Positions 6,778-15,267 are shown, counted from the first letter of the stretch. The stretch: 28,271 nt of DNA from Bacteroidales bacterium (GCA_004555425.1 SFID01000024.1:1-28271), one strand, 5' to 3'. Notes: a model not told the origin generated them from the sequence alone. Numbers and translations are program-made.

Positions 6778-9700
6778 TTGCTCCTCTCTGCGTTGTCCCA
6801 GAAATTGAAAGGTGCAACCACCTTTCTGATTCTGCTCGACGACGAGGAGCGAGCTGGTTATTTCTACCATGATATGGTGCAGATACTTGGCGACAAGGAT
6901 GTCCTGCTCTACCCGTCCACATACCGCCGCGCCGTGAAGTATGCCCAGCGCGATGCTGCCAACGAGATTTTGCGCACTGACGTATTGGGACGGCTATCGC
7001 GCTGGGAGGAGAGCGAGCAACCGCAGAGTCTCTTCGTGGTGAGCCATCCCGATGCCCTGGCCGAGCGTGTGGCTTCACAGCAAGAGATGCAGGACAACAC
7101 ACTTATCATTCGGCGCGGCGCAAGTCACGACCTGACCGAGTTGGCCAACAGTCTTGAAAAATTGGGATTCCGTCGCGTGGACTATGTGTACGAACCTGGC
7201 GAATACGCCCTGCGCGGCAGTTTGCTGGACGTCTTCTCCTTTTCCTCCGAATATCCCTACCGCATTGACTTTTTCGGCGACGACGTCGATACCATTCGCA
7301 CGTTCGAGGTGCAAAGCCAGTTGTCGCGCGAGCAGCAAACGGAGGTCAGCATCGTCCCCAACGTAGAGGAGCAAGCCAATGCGCTCGTGCCGTTCACCGA
7401 TTTCCTGCCCGAGCGCACCGTGGTGGTCAGCCCCGACATATCCCTCGTGCTCTCCACTATCGGGCGCATTTACGACGAAGGTTTCTCGAGCCAAGCCATT
7501 GCCGAGGCGGTGGGAACGGCGGACAGCGCGGCCCTGCTCAACCCGCAATCGTTGCTGGTGAGCAGCGAGGAACTCTCCCACGCGCTCTCCCGCTTCCAGC
7601 GCATCGACATAGGTGCCCATCCCGTTGGCACGCCGGGTTCGCGCATAACCCTTGATACGAGTCTGCAACCCCTTCTCCACAAGAATTTCGCCCTCCTGCG
7701 CGATACGCTTCTCCAACTCCAGCGCGACAACTACCGCGTCTTTATCCTGGCCGACAGCCTCAAGCAAACGGACCGCCTGCGCGACATCCTGCGCGACATC
7801 TCCCTCGAGGAAGGCATGGAAGATACGACCGAACTCTTCCTCCCCGTGGAGCGCACCCTCCACGAGGGCTTCATCGACAACCAGCTGCGCCTGGCCCTGC
7901 TCACCGACCACCAGATTTTCGACCGTTTCCACAAGTACAGCCTCCGCAGCGACCGCGCCCGCGACACGAAGATGGCCCTCTCGCTCAAGGAGCTCATGCA
8001 ATTTCAGCCCGGCGACTACGTGGTACACATTGACCACGGCGTGGGCCGCTTCGCTGGCCTTGTGCGAATGCCAGGGGCCGACGGCGCGATGCAGGAGGTC
8101 ATTAAGATTGTCTATCAGCGCGACGATGTGGTATTCGTGAGCATCCACGCCCTCCACAAGGTGTCGAAATACAAGGGCCGCGAAGGCGAAGCACCGCGCC
8201 TAAGTCGCCTCGGCACGGGGGCTTGGGAGAAGATGAAGGAGCGCACGAAAAAGAAAATCAAGGACATCGCCCGCGATCTCATCCTCCTCTACTCGCGGCG
8301 GCGCGAGCAGCAGGGCTTCGCCTTCTCGCCCGACTCTTTCCTCCAACACGAACTGGAGGCTTCCTTCGCCTATGAGGACACGCCCGACCAGCAGCGCGTC
8401 ACGCAGGAAGTCAAGGCCGATATGGAGCGGCCGCGCCCGATGGACCGCCTCGTCTGTGGCGATGTGGGCTTTGGCAAGACGGAGATTGCCGTTCGCGCAG
8501 CCATGAAGGCCGCCGCCGATGGCAAGCAGGTGGCCGTGCTCGTGCCCACCACAGTCCTGGCCTTGCAGCACTACAAGACGTTTGCCTCGCGCCTGGCGGA
8601 TTTTCCCGTCAAGGTGGATTACCTCAGCCGCGCCCGCACCACCAAGCAGACCAGCGAAATCCTCAAGGGCCTATCCGACGGCACCATCAACATCATCGTT
8701 GGCACGCACAAACTCATCGGCAAGAGCGTGCAGTTCAAAGACCTCGGCTTGCTTATCATTGACGAGGAGCAGAAGTTCGGCGTGGCGGTCAAGGAGCGAC
8801 TGCGCCAACTGAAGGTCAACGTCGATACGCTCACCATGTCGGCCACGCCCATTCCCCGCACTCTCCAATTTTCTCTGATGGGTGCCCGCGATTTCTCCGT
8901 CATCCAAACACCGCCACCCAACCGCCGCCCCATCCAGACGGAGATACATACGTTTGGCCACGAGGTCATTGCCGACGCCATCAACTTCGAGATGAGCCGC
9001 AACGGCCAGGTGTATATCGTCACCAACCGCGTCTCCACAGTCTATAGCCTCGAGCAACTGATTCACAAATACGTGCCCGATGCCCGTGTCGTGACGGGCC
9101 ACGGCCAGATGCCGCCCGCCGAATTGGAGCGTATCATCCTCGGCTTCGTCAACTACGACTACGACGTACTCATCTCCACCACCATCGTGGAAAACGGCAT
9201 TGACATCCCCAATGCCAACACCATCATCATCGATGCCGCCCACCACTTCGGCCTTTCCGACCTCCACCAAATGCGCGGTCGCGTGGGCCGCAGCAGCCGC
9301 AAGGCGTTCTGCTATCTCCTCGCGCCGCCCTTGTCGCTGCTCAAGGACGATGCGCGCCGCCGTCTGCAAGCCATCGAAAATTTCAGCGACCTGGGCAGCG
9401 GCATCCACATCGCCATGCAAGACCTCGACATCCGCGGCGCGGGCAACCTGCTAGGGGCCGAGCAGAGCGGATTCATCGCCGACCTTGGCTACGAGACCTA
9501 CCAGAAGATCCTCTCCGAAGCGGTCACGGAACTCAAAAACGAGGAATTTGCCGACCTCTATGCCGAAGAGACACAGCAACAAACCGCTGCCAGCGGCGAT
9601 CTCTTCGTGGACGATTGCAGCATCGAGTGCGACCTCCACGCCTACCTGCCCGAGACGTACGTGCCAGGCAGTGCCGAGCGAATGCTGCTCTACCGCGAAC

Positions 9701-10077
9701 TCGACGGCCTACAGACCGACGAGCAGATTGCGGCCTTCCGCCAACGTCTGGAGGACCGCTTCGGCCCCGTGCCGACCGAGGGCGAGGAACTCCTGCGCAT
9801 CGTCCCCCTGCGCCGCCTCGGCCGAAAGGCGGGAGCCGAGCGGCTGGTCCTCAAACAGGGCCGCATGATTCTCCACTTCGTCAGCCACACCGACAGCCCC
9901 TTCTACAGCAGCGCCACCTTCGACCGCATCATCACCTACGCCACCCACCACTTCCGCCGCTGCGAACTGCGCGAGGACAAGGGCCACCGCCGCATGATTA
10001 TCCGCAGCATCACGCAGGTCGAAGAGGCCCTGCGCACACTCCGCGAGATGGTGGAGCCTGCGGAGGAAAGGGAGTAA
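6778..10077 (+). CDS. mfd: Transcription-repair coupling factor Mfd, N-terminus disrupted
   Basis: Mfd is a DNA translocase that removes RNA polymerase stalled at lesions and recruits UvrA. Visible from the TTG at 6778 (1099 residues): UvrB-homology region (EERAGYFYHDMVQILGDKDVLLYPS), RNA-polymerase interaction domain (GDYVVHIDHGVGRFAGL, about residue 412), Walker A CGDVGFGKTE (about 560), DEEQ (about 662), TMSATPIPRTL, MRGRVGRSSRKAF (helicase motif VI) and a C-terminal TRCF domain. All core motifs are intact. The start is a problem. The family's first residues (LQDLLSTYSLHPAVQRLQ) are encoded from GTG 6702 in another frame, and about 17 expected residues are missing before GSCAPLLLSALSQKL, which is in the main frame. 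No ATG or GTG precedes residue 1 in the main frame. The gene may start at TTG 6778, need a frameshift, be damaged, or contain an assembly error. Confidence 0.9.
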   Translation: MLLSALSQKLKGATTFLILLDDEERAGYFYHDMVQILGDKDVLLYPSTYRRAVKYAQRDAANEILRTDVLGRLSRWEESEQPQSLFVVSHPDALAERVASQQEMQDNTLIIRRGASHDLTELANSLEKLGFRRVDYVYEPGEYALRGSLLDVFSFSSEYPYRIDFFGDDVDTIRTFEVQSQLSREQQTEVSIVPNVEEQANALVPFTDFLPERTVVVSPDISLVLSTIGRIYDEGFSSQAIAEAVGTADSAALLNPQSLLVSSEELSHALSRFQRIDIGAHPVGTPGSRITLDTSLQPLLHKNFALLRDTLLQLQRDNYRVFILADSLKQTDRLRDILRDISLEEGMEDTTELFLPVERTLHEGFIDNQLRLALLTDHQIFDRFHKYSLRSDRARDTKMALSLKELMQFQPGDYVVHIDHGVGRFAGLVRMPGADGAMQEVIKIVYQRDDVVFVSIHALHKVSKYKGREGEAPRLSRLGTGAWEKMKERTKKKIKDIARDLILLYSRRREQQGFAFSPDSFLQHELEASFAYEDTPDQQRVTQEVKADMERPRPMDRLVCGDVGFGKTEIAVRAAMKAAADGKQVAVLVPTTVLALQHYKTFASRLADFPVKVDYLSRARTTKQTSEILKGLSDGTINIIVGTHKLIGKSVQFKDLGLLIIDEEQKFGVAVKERLRQLKVNVDTLTMSATPIPRTLQFSLMGARDFSVIQTPPPNRRPIQTEIHTFGHEVIADAINFEMSRNGQVYIVTNRVSTVYSLEQLIHKYVPDARVVTGHGQMPPAELERIILGFVNYDYDVLISTTIVENGIDIPNANTIIIDAAHHFGLSDLHQMRGRVGRSSRKAFCYLLAPPLSLLKDDARRRLQAIENFSDLGSGIHIAMQDLDIRGAGNLLGAEQSGFIADLGYETYQKILSEAVTELKNEEFADLYAEETQQQTAASGDLFVDDCSIECDLHAYLPETYVPGSAERMLLYRELDGLQTDEQIAAFRQRLEDRFGPVPTEGEELLRIVPLRRLGRKAGAERLVLKQGRMILHFVSHTDSPFYSSATFDRIITYATHHFRRCELREDKGHRRMIIRSITQVEEALRTLREMVEPAEERE

Positions 10078-10089
10078 CTTACAAGGAGT

Positions 10090-10226
10090 AAAATGCAATG
10101 TACCGCACGTTGCTTGCAACGTGTGGCTCAGCGGAATATAGAGTTTGTATTCATTGACGATACTAACTTTGAATTCACTTTCCGCTGAGCCACACGTTGC
10201 AAGCAACGTGCGGTACATTGCATTTT
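10090..10226. repeat. 47-bp perfect inverted repeat (MITE- or BIME-like)
   Basis: Bases 10090-10136 are the exact reverse complement of 10180-10226, with a 43-bp AT-rich spacer. Each arm also holds its own small palindrome (ACGTTGC/GCAACGT). It sits between convergent mfd and the minus-strand methyltransferase. Termini are AAAATGC and GCATTTT. I see no clear target-site duplication and no U-tract. It could act as a bidirectional transcription stop or be a non-autonomous mobile element. Confidence 0.92.
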
Positions 10227-10239
10227 CTCTGGGAACACT

Positions 10240-10266
10240 CCACACGCAAGCAAGGTGCGGTACATT
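10240..10266 (-). repeat. Dispersed palindromic element, degraded copy
   Basis: CACACGCAAGCAAGGTGCGG followed by TACATT matches the right arm of the inverted repeat with a small deletion that destroys its internal palindrome. Confidence 0.75.
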
Positions 10267-10336
10267 TCTCACCTCTGAAATCTCGCGACAATCCTTTCAA
10301 CGAAAACGGCCCCCAATCTAATCCGTACGTTGCGCA

Positions 10337-11062
10337 TTATCGGCACAGCCGCACCAGATATTCATGCGAAGGCCCAGCCTCCAGCATCTCGGCTTGCAGT
10401 CCCACGGAGGCCGCAGCTTCGCGTAGCCGCTCAAAATCCACGTACAGCCAATGAAATCGCGGGCCGCGGCAGTGGCCATAGACCATCTGGTAATCCACCT
10501 CGCCGTAATAACCGTCGCCATCATAGAGCAATGCGCCGTCCTCATCCTCATAGATATAGCGGATGTCGGACGAATCGGCCAGAATCTGCCCATCGGGGGC
10601 TAGCAGTTCCTTCAAGCGGCTGAGGAATTGGGGCAAGCGGTGCAGGCGTCCGCTGATGCCGAGGCCGTTCATCAGGAGCAGCAGCGTGTCGAAAGGTCCT
10701 GCCAGTTCCTCGCGCTCTCCGTCCATCACGTCCGCGGCAAACGCCCGCCGCACACCCCGCTCGCGCATCGTCTGCACACTGAGCGGCGAGATGTCGATGG
10801 CCGTCACGTCCAGCCCACGCTCTTGCAGCACAAGGCTGTGGCAACCTGCCCCCGCGCCAACATCCAGCACCCTGCCGCGACACAGGCGCAGGGCCGTACG
10901 CTCCCATGCAGGCATCTCCGCCTCCGCACGAAAAAGACAAGCGGCAGGCAACTCATCATCCTCAAACATATCCGACTGCACAACCAGCCGCTCGGCCTCT
11001 CCCGAATGAAAGTAATCCCAAATGGCTGCGCCCATCGGGTCGTGGTGTTCCTTCAGTATCAT
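10337..11062 (-). CDS. Class I SAM-dependent methyltransferase
   Basis: Predicted 241-residue cytoplasmic methyltransferase with a Rossmann-like fold. Motif I, RVLDVGAGAGCHSLVLQERG, lies at about residues 66-85. It is followed by the acidic VTAIDISPLSVQTM (motif II), then AFAADVMDG and FDTLLLLMNGLGISGRL (motif IV region), and LLAPDGQILADSSD (post-motif). The C-terminal half has an unusual acidic stretch, DIRYIYEDEDGALLYDGDGYY. I chose the ATG at 11062 (MILKEHHDPMG). An ATG 120 bp upstream would add residues that cross a promoter element. It is transcribed towards mfd and is flanked by palindromic repeats at its 3' side. Substrate unknown; small molecule and protein targets are both possible. 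Confidence 0.85.
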   Translation of the reverse strand: MILKEHHDPMGAAIWDYFHSGEAERLVVQSDMFEDDELPAACLFRAEAEMPAWERTALRLCRGRVLDVGAGAGCHSLVLQERGLDVTAIDISPLSVQTMRERGVRRAFAADVMDGEREELAGPFDTLLLLMNGLGISGRLHRLPQFLSRLKELLAPDGQILADSSDIRYIYEDEDGALLYDGDGYYGEVDYQMVYGHCRGPRFHWLYVDFERLREAAASVGLQAEMLEAGPSHEYLVRLCR

Positions 11063-11084
11063 AAAGTTTCCTTGAATTTTCCAC

Positions 11085-11092
11085 AAAGTTAC
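11085..11092 (-). promoter_or_regulatory. Promoter -7 element of the methyltransferase gene
   Basis: On the minus strand this reads TAACTTTG, matching TAnnTTTG, about 22 nt before the chosen ATG at 11062. No clear -33 partner. It supports the short start over the longer alternative. Confidence 0.5.
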
Positions 11093-11154
11093 ATATTTTT
11101 TGGGTTTTCTAACAAAACGACTGGCTAATGCCCCACAAATTCCTTGAGAATCAT

Positions 11155-11163
11155 TACCTTTGC
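11155..11163 (+). promoter_or_regulatory. Promoter -7 element of the first kinase gene
   Basis: TACCTTTGC matches the Bacteroidetes -7 element. Transcription would start near 11168, giving a leader of about 80 nt before ATG 11248. No convincing -33 element at the expected spacing. Confidence 0.45.
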
Positions 11164-11247
11164 CCAAGAAAGGCGAGGGCAACTCTGATAGTGCCTAAGC
11201 CTTTCCCCTCACCAGTATCCCTTATTCTTAACTCTACCACATTTTAT

Positions 11248-13125
11248 ATGAGCACCCTACAACCAGGCAGCACCCTGCAAAATGGCAAATACCAAATCCA
11301 GCGCGCACTTGGCCAAGGCGGCTTCGGCGTCACCTACCTCGCCCTGCAGCAAGGGCTGAACCGCATCGTAGCCATCAAGGAGTTCTTTATGGAGAATTTC
11401 TGCGTGCGCAATGCCGACACACACCATGTCACGATTGCCACCGAAGGCAGCCGCGAGCTTGTTGAGCGCTACCGCAATAAGTTTCTCAAGGAGGCGCGCA
11501 ACATTGCCAAACTGGAGCACCCCAATATCGTAAGCATCATTGACGTGTTCGAGGAGAACAGCACGGCCTACTACGTCATGAAGTACGCACAAAACGGCTC
11601 GCTCGATGACAAGGTAAAACGCGAGGGCCACCTCAGCGAAGCCGAAGCCACGCGCTATATCCTCAAGATAGCCAACGCACTCCGCTTTGTCCACCAGCAC
11701 AAGATGACGCACCTCGACGTGAAGCCTGCCAACATTCTGCTGAGCGATAACGACGAACCTTGGCTCATCGACTTCGGGCTGAGCAAACAGTACGACACCG
11801 AAACGGGCGAGCAAACCAGTTCCACTCCCCTAGGCTACAGCCCCGGCTATGCCCCCATCGAACAATACATGACTGGCGGCGCAGGCACCTTCTCCCCCGA
11901 ATCCGACATCTACTCCCTAGGCGCCACCTTCTACAAACTCCTCACGGGTGCCACGCCCCCCGATGCCTCCTCCGTGGCCAACGAGGGCCTCCCCATTCAG
12001 GCATTGAAGGACAAGGGCGTGAGCCAGCAGACCATCTACGCCATCTTCCAAGCCATGGAGCCCCTGCGCAAGGACCGCCTCCACGACATGGATAGCTTCA
12101 TCAAGTTGCTGACGGAGGAACAGGCGCAAACAAAGCCCATGCCTAAGCCCGAGCCCAATGAACAAACGTTGCCAAACGAAAATCGGAACAGAGAAAAGCC
12201 ACTTTTCTCGCCAGAGCAAGAGAGAACTCATAAGGTCGAGAACAAAAGGCCTCTTATTTTTCTCTACGTAATTTCCGCGTTGGTTGTAGGCGGCTGTATC
12301 ACAGCATTATTGGTAAACATGGGCCAATGTTCTTCCAACGGTGGGGAGGAACATGCAGAAGACTCTCTTGTCGCAGAAGACTCTCTTGTCGCAGAAGACT
12401 CTCTTGTCGCAGATGTACTTTCGAAGGAGGAAGCAAAGACGATAGAAGTGAATGGTGTTTCCTTCAAGATGATACCCGTAGAGGGCGGCACCTTTACGAT
12501 GGGAGCAACGCCCGAGCAGGAGGAACCTGAGGATGAAGAGAAACCCACGCATCAGGTAACACTCTCCAATTACTTCATCGGAGAGACGGAGGTAACGCAA
12601 GCCTTGTGGAAGGCGGTGATGGGAAGTAATCCCTCTGAGTTCAAGGGGGACGACCTCCCAGTAGAGCAAATAAGTTGGGAGGATTGCCAAGAATTTATCA
12701 GTCGCCTCAATGCGTTGACAGGACATAATTTCCGCCTGCCCACAGAGGCGGAATGGGAATTTGCAGCCCGAGGTGGCAATAAGAGTCGTGGCTATCAGTA
12801 TAGTGGCGGCAATCATATTTCCGATGTGGCTTGGTACGATGATAATAGCAACTTTAGGACGCATCCTGTGAAGACGAAAGCACCGAACGAGTTAGGTATT
12901 TACGATATGACGGGTAATGTTTTGGAATGGTGTAATGATAGGTATAATGATTATACGTCAACCTCACAGACTAATCCCGCAGGTCCTAGCAGTGGCTCGG
13001 GCCGCGTCATACGCGGTGGCAGTTGGAGCTACTTTGACACGGGCTGCCGAGTAGCTTATCGCGAATACGATGTGCCCTCAGTCCGCTTCGACTGCCTCGG
13101 TATGCGCCTCGCCCTCTCCGAATAA
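11248..13125 (+). CDS. Membrane Ser/Thr kinase with C-terminal FGE-sulfatase domain (copy 1)
   Basis: Predicted 625-residue protein. Residues 1-310 form a Hanks-type kinase: glycine loop GQGGFG (22-27), VAIK with Lys44, catalytic HLDVKPANILL with Asp157 (a non-RD kinase, Leu replacing Arg), and DFG at 175-177. A membrane segment lies at about 336-356 (FLYVISALVVGGCITALLV). Next comes a short linker with three copies of AEDSLV, then an FGE-sulfatase/C-type-lectin-fold domain from about residue 401 (MIPVEGGTFTMGA, GETEVTQALW, LPTEAEWEFAARGG, MTGNVLEWC, IRGGSW). Topology implies a cytoplasmic kinase and an external sensor-like domain. The first of the two catalytic Cys of true formylglycine-generating enzymes seems absent, so binding is more likely than catalysis. 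I chose ATG 11248 because the paralogue starts with the identical sequence. Base composition is AT-richer in the linker and mid-FGE region than in the kinase part. Confidence 0.88.
   Translation: MSTLQPGSTLQNGKYQIQRALGQGGFGVTYLALQQGLNRIVAIKEFFMENFCVRNADTHHVTIATEGSRELVERYRNKFLKEARNIAKLEHPNIVSIIDVFEENSTAYYVMKYAQNGSLDDKVKREGHLSEAEATRYILKIANALRFVHQHKMTHLDVKPANILLSDNDEPWLIDFGLSKQYDTETGEQTSSTPLGYSPGYAPIEQYMTGGAGTFSPESDIYSLGATFYKLLTGATPPDASSVANEGLPIQALKDKGVSQQTIYAIFQAMEPLRKDRLHDMDSFIKLLTEEQAQTKPMPKPEPNEQTLPNENRNREKPLFSPEQERTHKVENKRPLIFLYVISALVVGGCITALLVNMGQCSSNGGEEHAEDSLVAEDSLVAEDSLVADVLSKEEAKTIEVNGVSFKMIPVEGGTFTMGATPEQEEPEDEEKPTHQVTLSNYFIGETEVTQALWKAVMGSNPSEFKGDDLPVEQISWEDCQEFISRLNALTGHNFRLPTEAEWEFAARGGNKSRGYQYSGGNHISDVAWYDDNSNFRTHPVKTKAPNELGIYDMTGNVLEWCNDRYNDYTSTSQTNPAGPSSGSGRVIRGGSWSYFDTGCRVAYREYDVPSVRFDCLGMRLALSE
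12355..12408 (+). repeat. Three-copy 18-bp in-frame repeat in kinase copy 1
   Basis: Three exact 18-bp units (12355, 12373, 12391) encode AEDSLV three times just outside the membrane segment. The paralogue has a different 15-bp repeat at the same place. Confidence 0.95.
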
Positions 13126-13180
13126 AGAAATTATAATCACTGAATCTCAGTGGACAAGCAAAGAGAACAAACTCCTTACT

Positions 13181-13210
13181 CACACGTTGCGAGCAACGTG
13201 CGGTACATTA
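13181..13210 (-). repeat. Dispersed palindromic element between the two kinases
   Basis: CACACGTTGCGAGCAACGTG followed by CGGTACATT matches the right arm of the repeat at 10180-10226 almost exactly. The internal palindrome CACGTTGC/GCAACGTG is intact. It lies in the 168-bp gap between the tandem kinase genes. Confidence 0.85.
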
Positions 13211-13293
13211 CTCAACATTGAGAATAAACACCCATTCCTTTATCGCAAGGACTATTCCTAATTCCCTATTTCTAAAAACCAATCCCTAATTCA

Positions 13294-15180
13294 ATGAGCA
13301 CCCTACAACCAGGCAGCACCCTGCAAAATGGCAAATACGAAATACAGCGCGTACTGGGCCAAGGCGGCTTCGGCGTCACCTACTTAGCCCTGCAGCAAGG
13401 GCTGAACCGCATCGTGGCCATCAAGGAGTTCTTTATGGAGAACTTCTGCGTGCGCAATGCCGACACACACCATGTCACGATTGCCACTGAAAGCAGCCGC
13501 GAGCTCGTTGAACGCTACCGCAATAAGTTTCTCAAGGAGGCGCGCAACATTGCCAAACTGGAGCACCCCAATATCGTGAGCATCATTGACGTGTTCGAGG
13601 AGAACAGCACGGCCTACTACGTCATGAAGTACGCACAAAACGGTTCGCTCGATGACAAGATAAAACGCGAAGGCCACCTCAGCGAAGCCGATGCCAAGCG
13701 CTATATCCTCAAAATAGCCAACGCCCTCCGCTTTGTCCACCAGCACAAGATGACGCACCTCGACGTGAAGCCTGCCAACATTTTGCTGAGCGACAACGAC
13801 GAACCTTGGCTCATCGACTTCGGACTGAGCAAGCAGTACGACGCCAAAACGGGCGAGCAAACCAGCTCCACGCCCCTAGGCTACAGCCCCGGCTACGCCC
13901 CCATCGAACAATACATGGCTGGTGGTGCAGGCACCTTCTCCCCCGAATCCGACATCTACTCCCTAGGCGCCACCTTCTACAAACTCCTCACAGGCGACAC
14001 GCCGCCCGACGCTTCCACCGTGGCCAACGAAGGCCTCCCCGTGCAAGAGTTGAAGGCGAAGGGAGTCAGCCAGCAGACCATCTACGCCATCTTCCAAGCC
14101 ATGGAGCCCCTGCGCAAGGACCGCCTCCACGACATGGACAGCTTCATCAGCCTATTGGAGGAAGGGCCTGTGCAAGGACCATCGGAGCAGCCGGCAATTC
14201 AGCCACCCTCGCAACCTTATACGGTTCAAACCATTATTAGTGGAGAGACTGCGCCTGCTGCGGGCGTGCAAGATATGGGAAAAATAGACCAAAAGCAACA
14301 GTTAGTCCATAAAGCCGAAAAGAAAAGAATCCGAAATTTACTCATAGTGATTGCTACTATGGTGGTGTGTGTTGCAATAGCGGCTTTAGTGAATAAGTGC
14401 CGAGGTAATACAAAAGGCGGTGCTCAATTGGAAATTGATTCATTGGAAATTGATTCAGTAGCCTTGGACGCACAATGGACTAATGACACAAAGACCTTTG
14501 ATGTCAATGGAGTTAGTTTTACAATGATTCCCGTAGAGGGCGGCACCTTCACCATGGGGGCCACCTCAGAAATGACAGCGCCAGATTCTGACGAGAAGCC
14601 CACTCATCAAGTCACGTTGAGCAGTTACTACATGGGTGAGACGGAGGTGACGCAGGCACTGTGGCAGGCAGTGATGGGCAGCAATCCCTCCTGGTTTCAA
14701 GGTGACAACCTTCCAGTAGAATGGGTGTCTTGGCACGACTGCCAAACCTTCATCAGCCGTTTGAACTCCCTCACGGGCAAACGCTTCCGCCTCCCCACCG
14801 AAGCGGAATGGGAATATGCTGCCCGCGGCGGCAACCAAAGCCGCCACACGCAATACAGCGGGAGCAGCCGCATTGATGACGTGGTATGGTACGAAGACAA
14901 CAGCGGCCGCAAGACGCACCCCGTGAAAACCAAACAGCCCAACGAACTCGGCCTCTACGATATGACGGGCAACGTCTGGGAATGGTGTCAGGACTGGTAT
15001 GACAGCTACAGCAGCGACGCCCAGACCGATCCTACCGGCGCAAGCTATGGGACTGAGCGCGTGTGCCGCGGTGGCAGCTGGTGCTACTCTCTGGATTGCT
15101 GCCGTTCCTCGAACCGGAGCAGCTTCGCGCCCGGGTACTCGTGCGACAACTTCGGCCTGCGCCTAGCCCTCTCCCTATAA
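13294..15180 (+). CDS. Membrane Ser/Thr kinase with C-terminal FGE-sulfatase domain (copy 2)
   Basis: Predicted 628-residue tandem paralogue of the preceding gene. The kinase part (about residues 1-288) is nearly identical, with the same GQGGFG, VAIKEFF, HLDVKPANILL and LIDFGLSKQYD motifs. After about nucleotide 14150 the two genes diverge sharply: a different Pro/Gln-rich linker, a different membrane segment (LLIVIATMVVCVAIAALV), a two-copy LEIDS repeat, and a divergent FGE-sulfatase domain (MIPVEGGTFTMGA, GETEVTQALWQAVMG, LPTEAEWEYAARGG, MTGNVWEWCQDWYD, CRGGSW). The last 40 residues (CYSLDCCRSSNRSSFAPGYS and following, to LRLALSL) have the layout of lectin-fold variable regions. Same architecture suggests the same signal pathway read by different external domains. 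Whether copy 2 has its own promoter is unclear; none was recognised in the gap. Confidence 0.88.
   Translation: MSTLQPGSTLQNGKYEIQRVLGQGGFGVTYLALQQGLNRIVAIKEFFMENFCVRNADTHHVTIATESSRELVERYRNKFLKEARNIAKLEHPNIVSIIDVFEENSTAYYVMKYAQNGSLDDKIKREGHLSEADAKRYILKIANALRFVHQHKMTHLDVKPANILLSDNDEPWLIDFGLSKQYDAKTGEQTSSTPLGYSPGYAPIEQYMAGGAGTFSPESDIYSLGATFYKLLTGDTPPDASTVANEGLPVQELKAKGVSQQTIYAIFQAMEPLRKDRLHDMDSFISLLEEGPVQGPSEQPAIQPPSQPYTVQTIISGETAPAAGVQDMGKIDQKQQLVHKAEKKRIRNLLIVIATMVVCVAIAALVNKCRGNTKGGAQLEIDSLEIDSVALDAQWTNDTKTFDVNGVSFTMIPVEGGTFTMGATSEMTAPDSDEKPTHQVTLSSYYMGETEVTQALWQAVMGSNPSWFQGDNLPVEWVSWHDCQTFISRLNSLTGKRFRLPTEAEWEYAARGGNQSRHTQYSGSSRIDDVVWYEDNSGRKTHPVKTKQPNELGLYDMTGNVWEWCQDWYDSYSSDAQTDPTGASYGTERVCRGGSWCYSLDCCRSSNRSSFAPGYSCDNFGLRLALSL
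14428..14457 (+). repeat. Two-copy 15-bp in-frame repeat in kinase copy 2
   Basis: Two exact copies of TTGGAAATTGATTCA encode LEIDS twice immediately outside the membrane segment. It is at the same position as, but unrelated in sequence to, the repeat of copy 1. Confidence 0.9.
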
Positions 15181-15267
15181 ACACCGCGCACCAAGCGAAC
15201 AATTATTTACAAATCCTTTTGGTGGACTTCTTCCAACCAGCCCCCGCCTAAAGAAAAAAATACGATT

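Noticed and set aside
7075..8157. 360-codon minus-strand frame inside mfd
   Set aside because: Antisense shadow of a well-supported gene; composition is dominated by Val, Ala, Glu and His with no recognisable domain.
11248..15180. True formylglycine-generating enzymes activating sulfatases
   Set aside because: The first Cys of the catalytic pair does not align in either copy, there is no sulfatase nearby, and fusion to a kinase through a membrane segment points to a sensing role.
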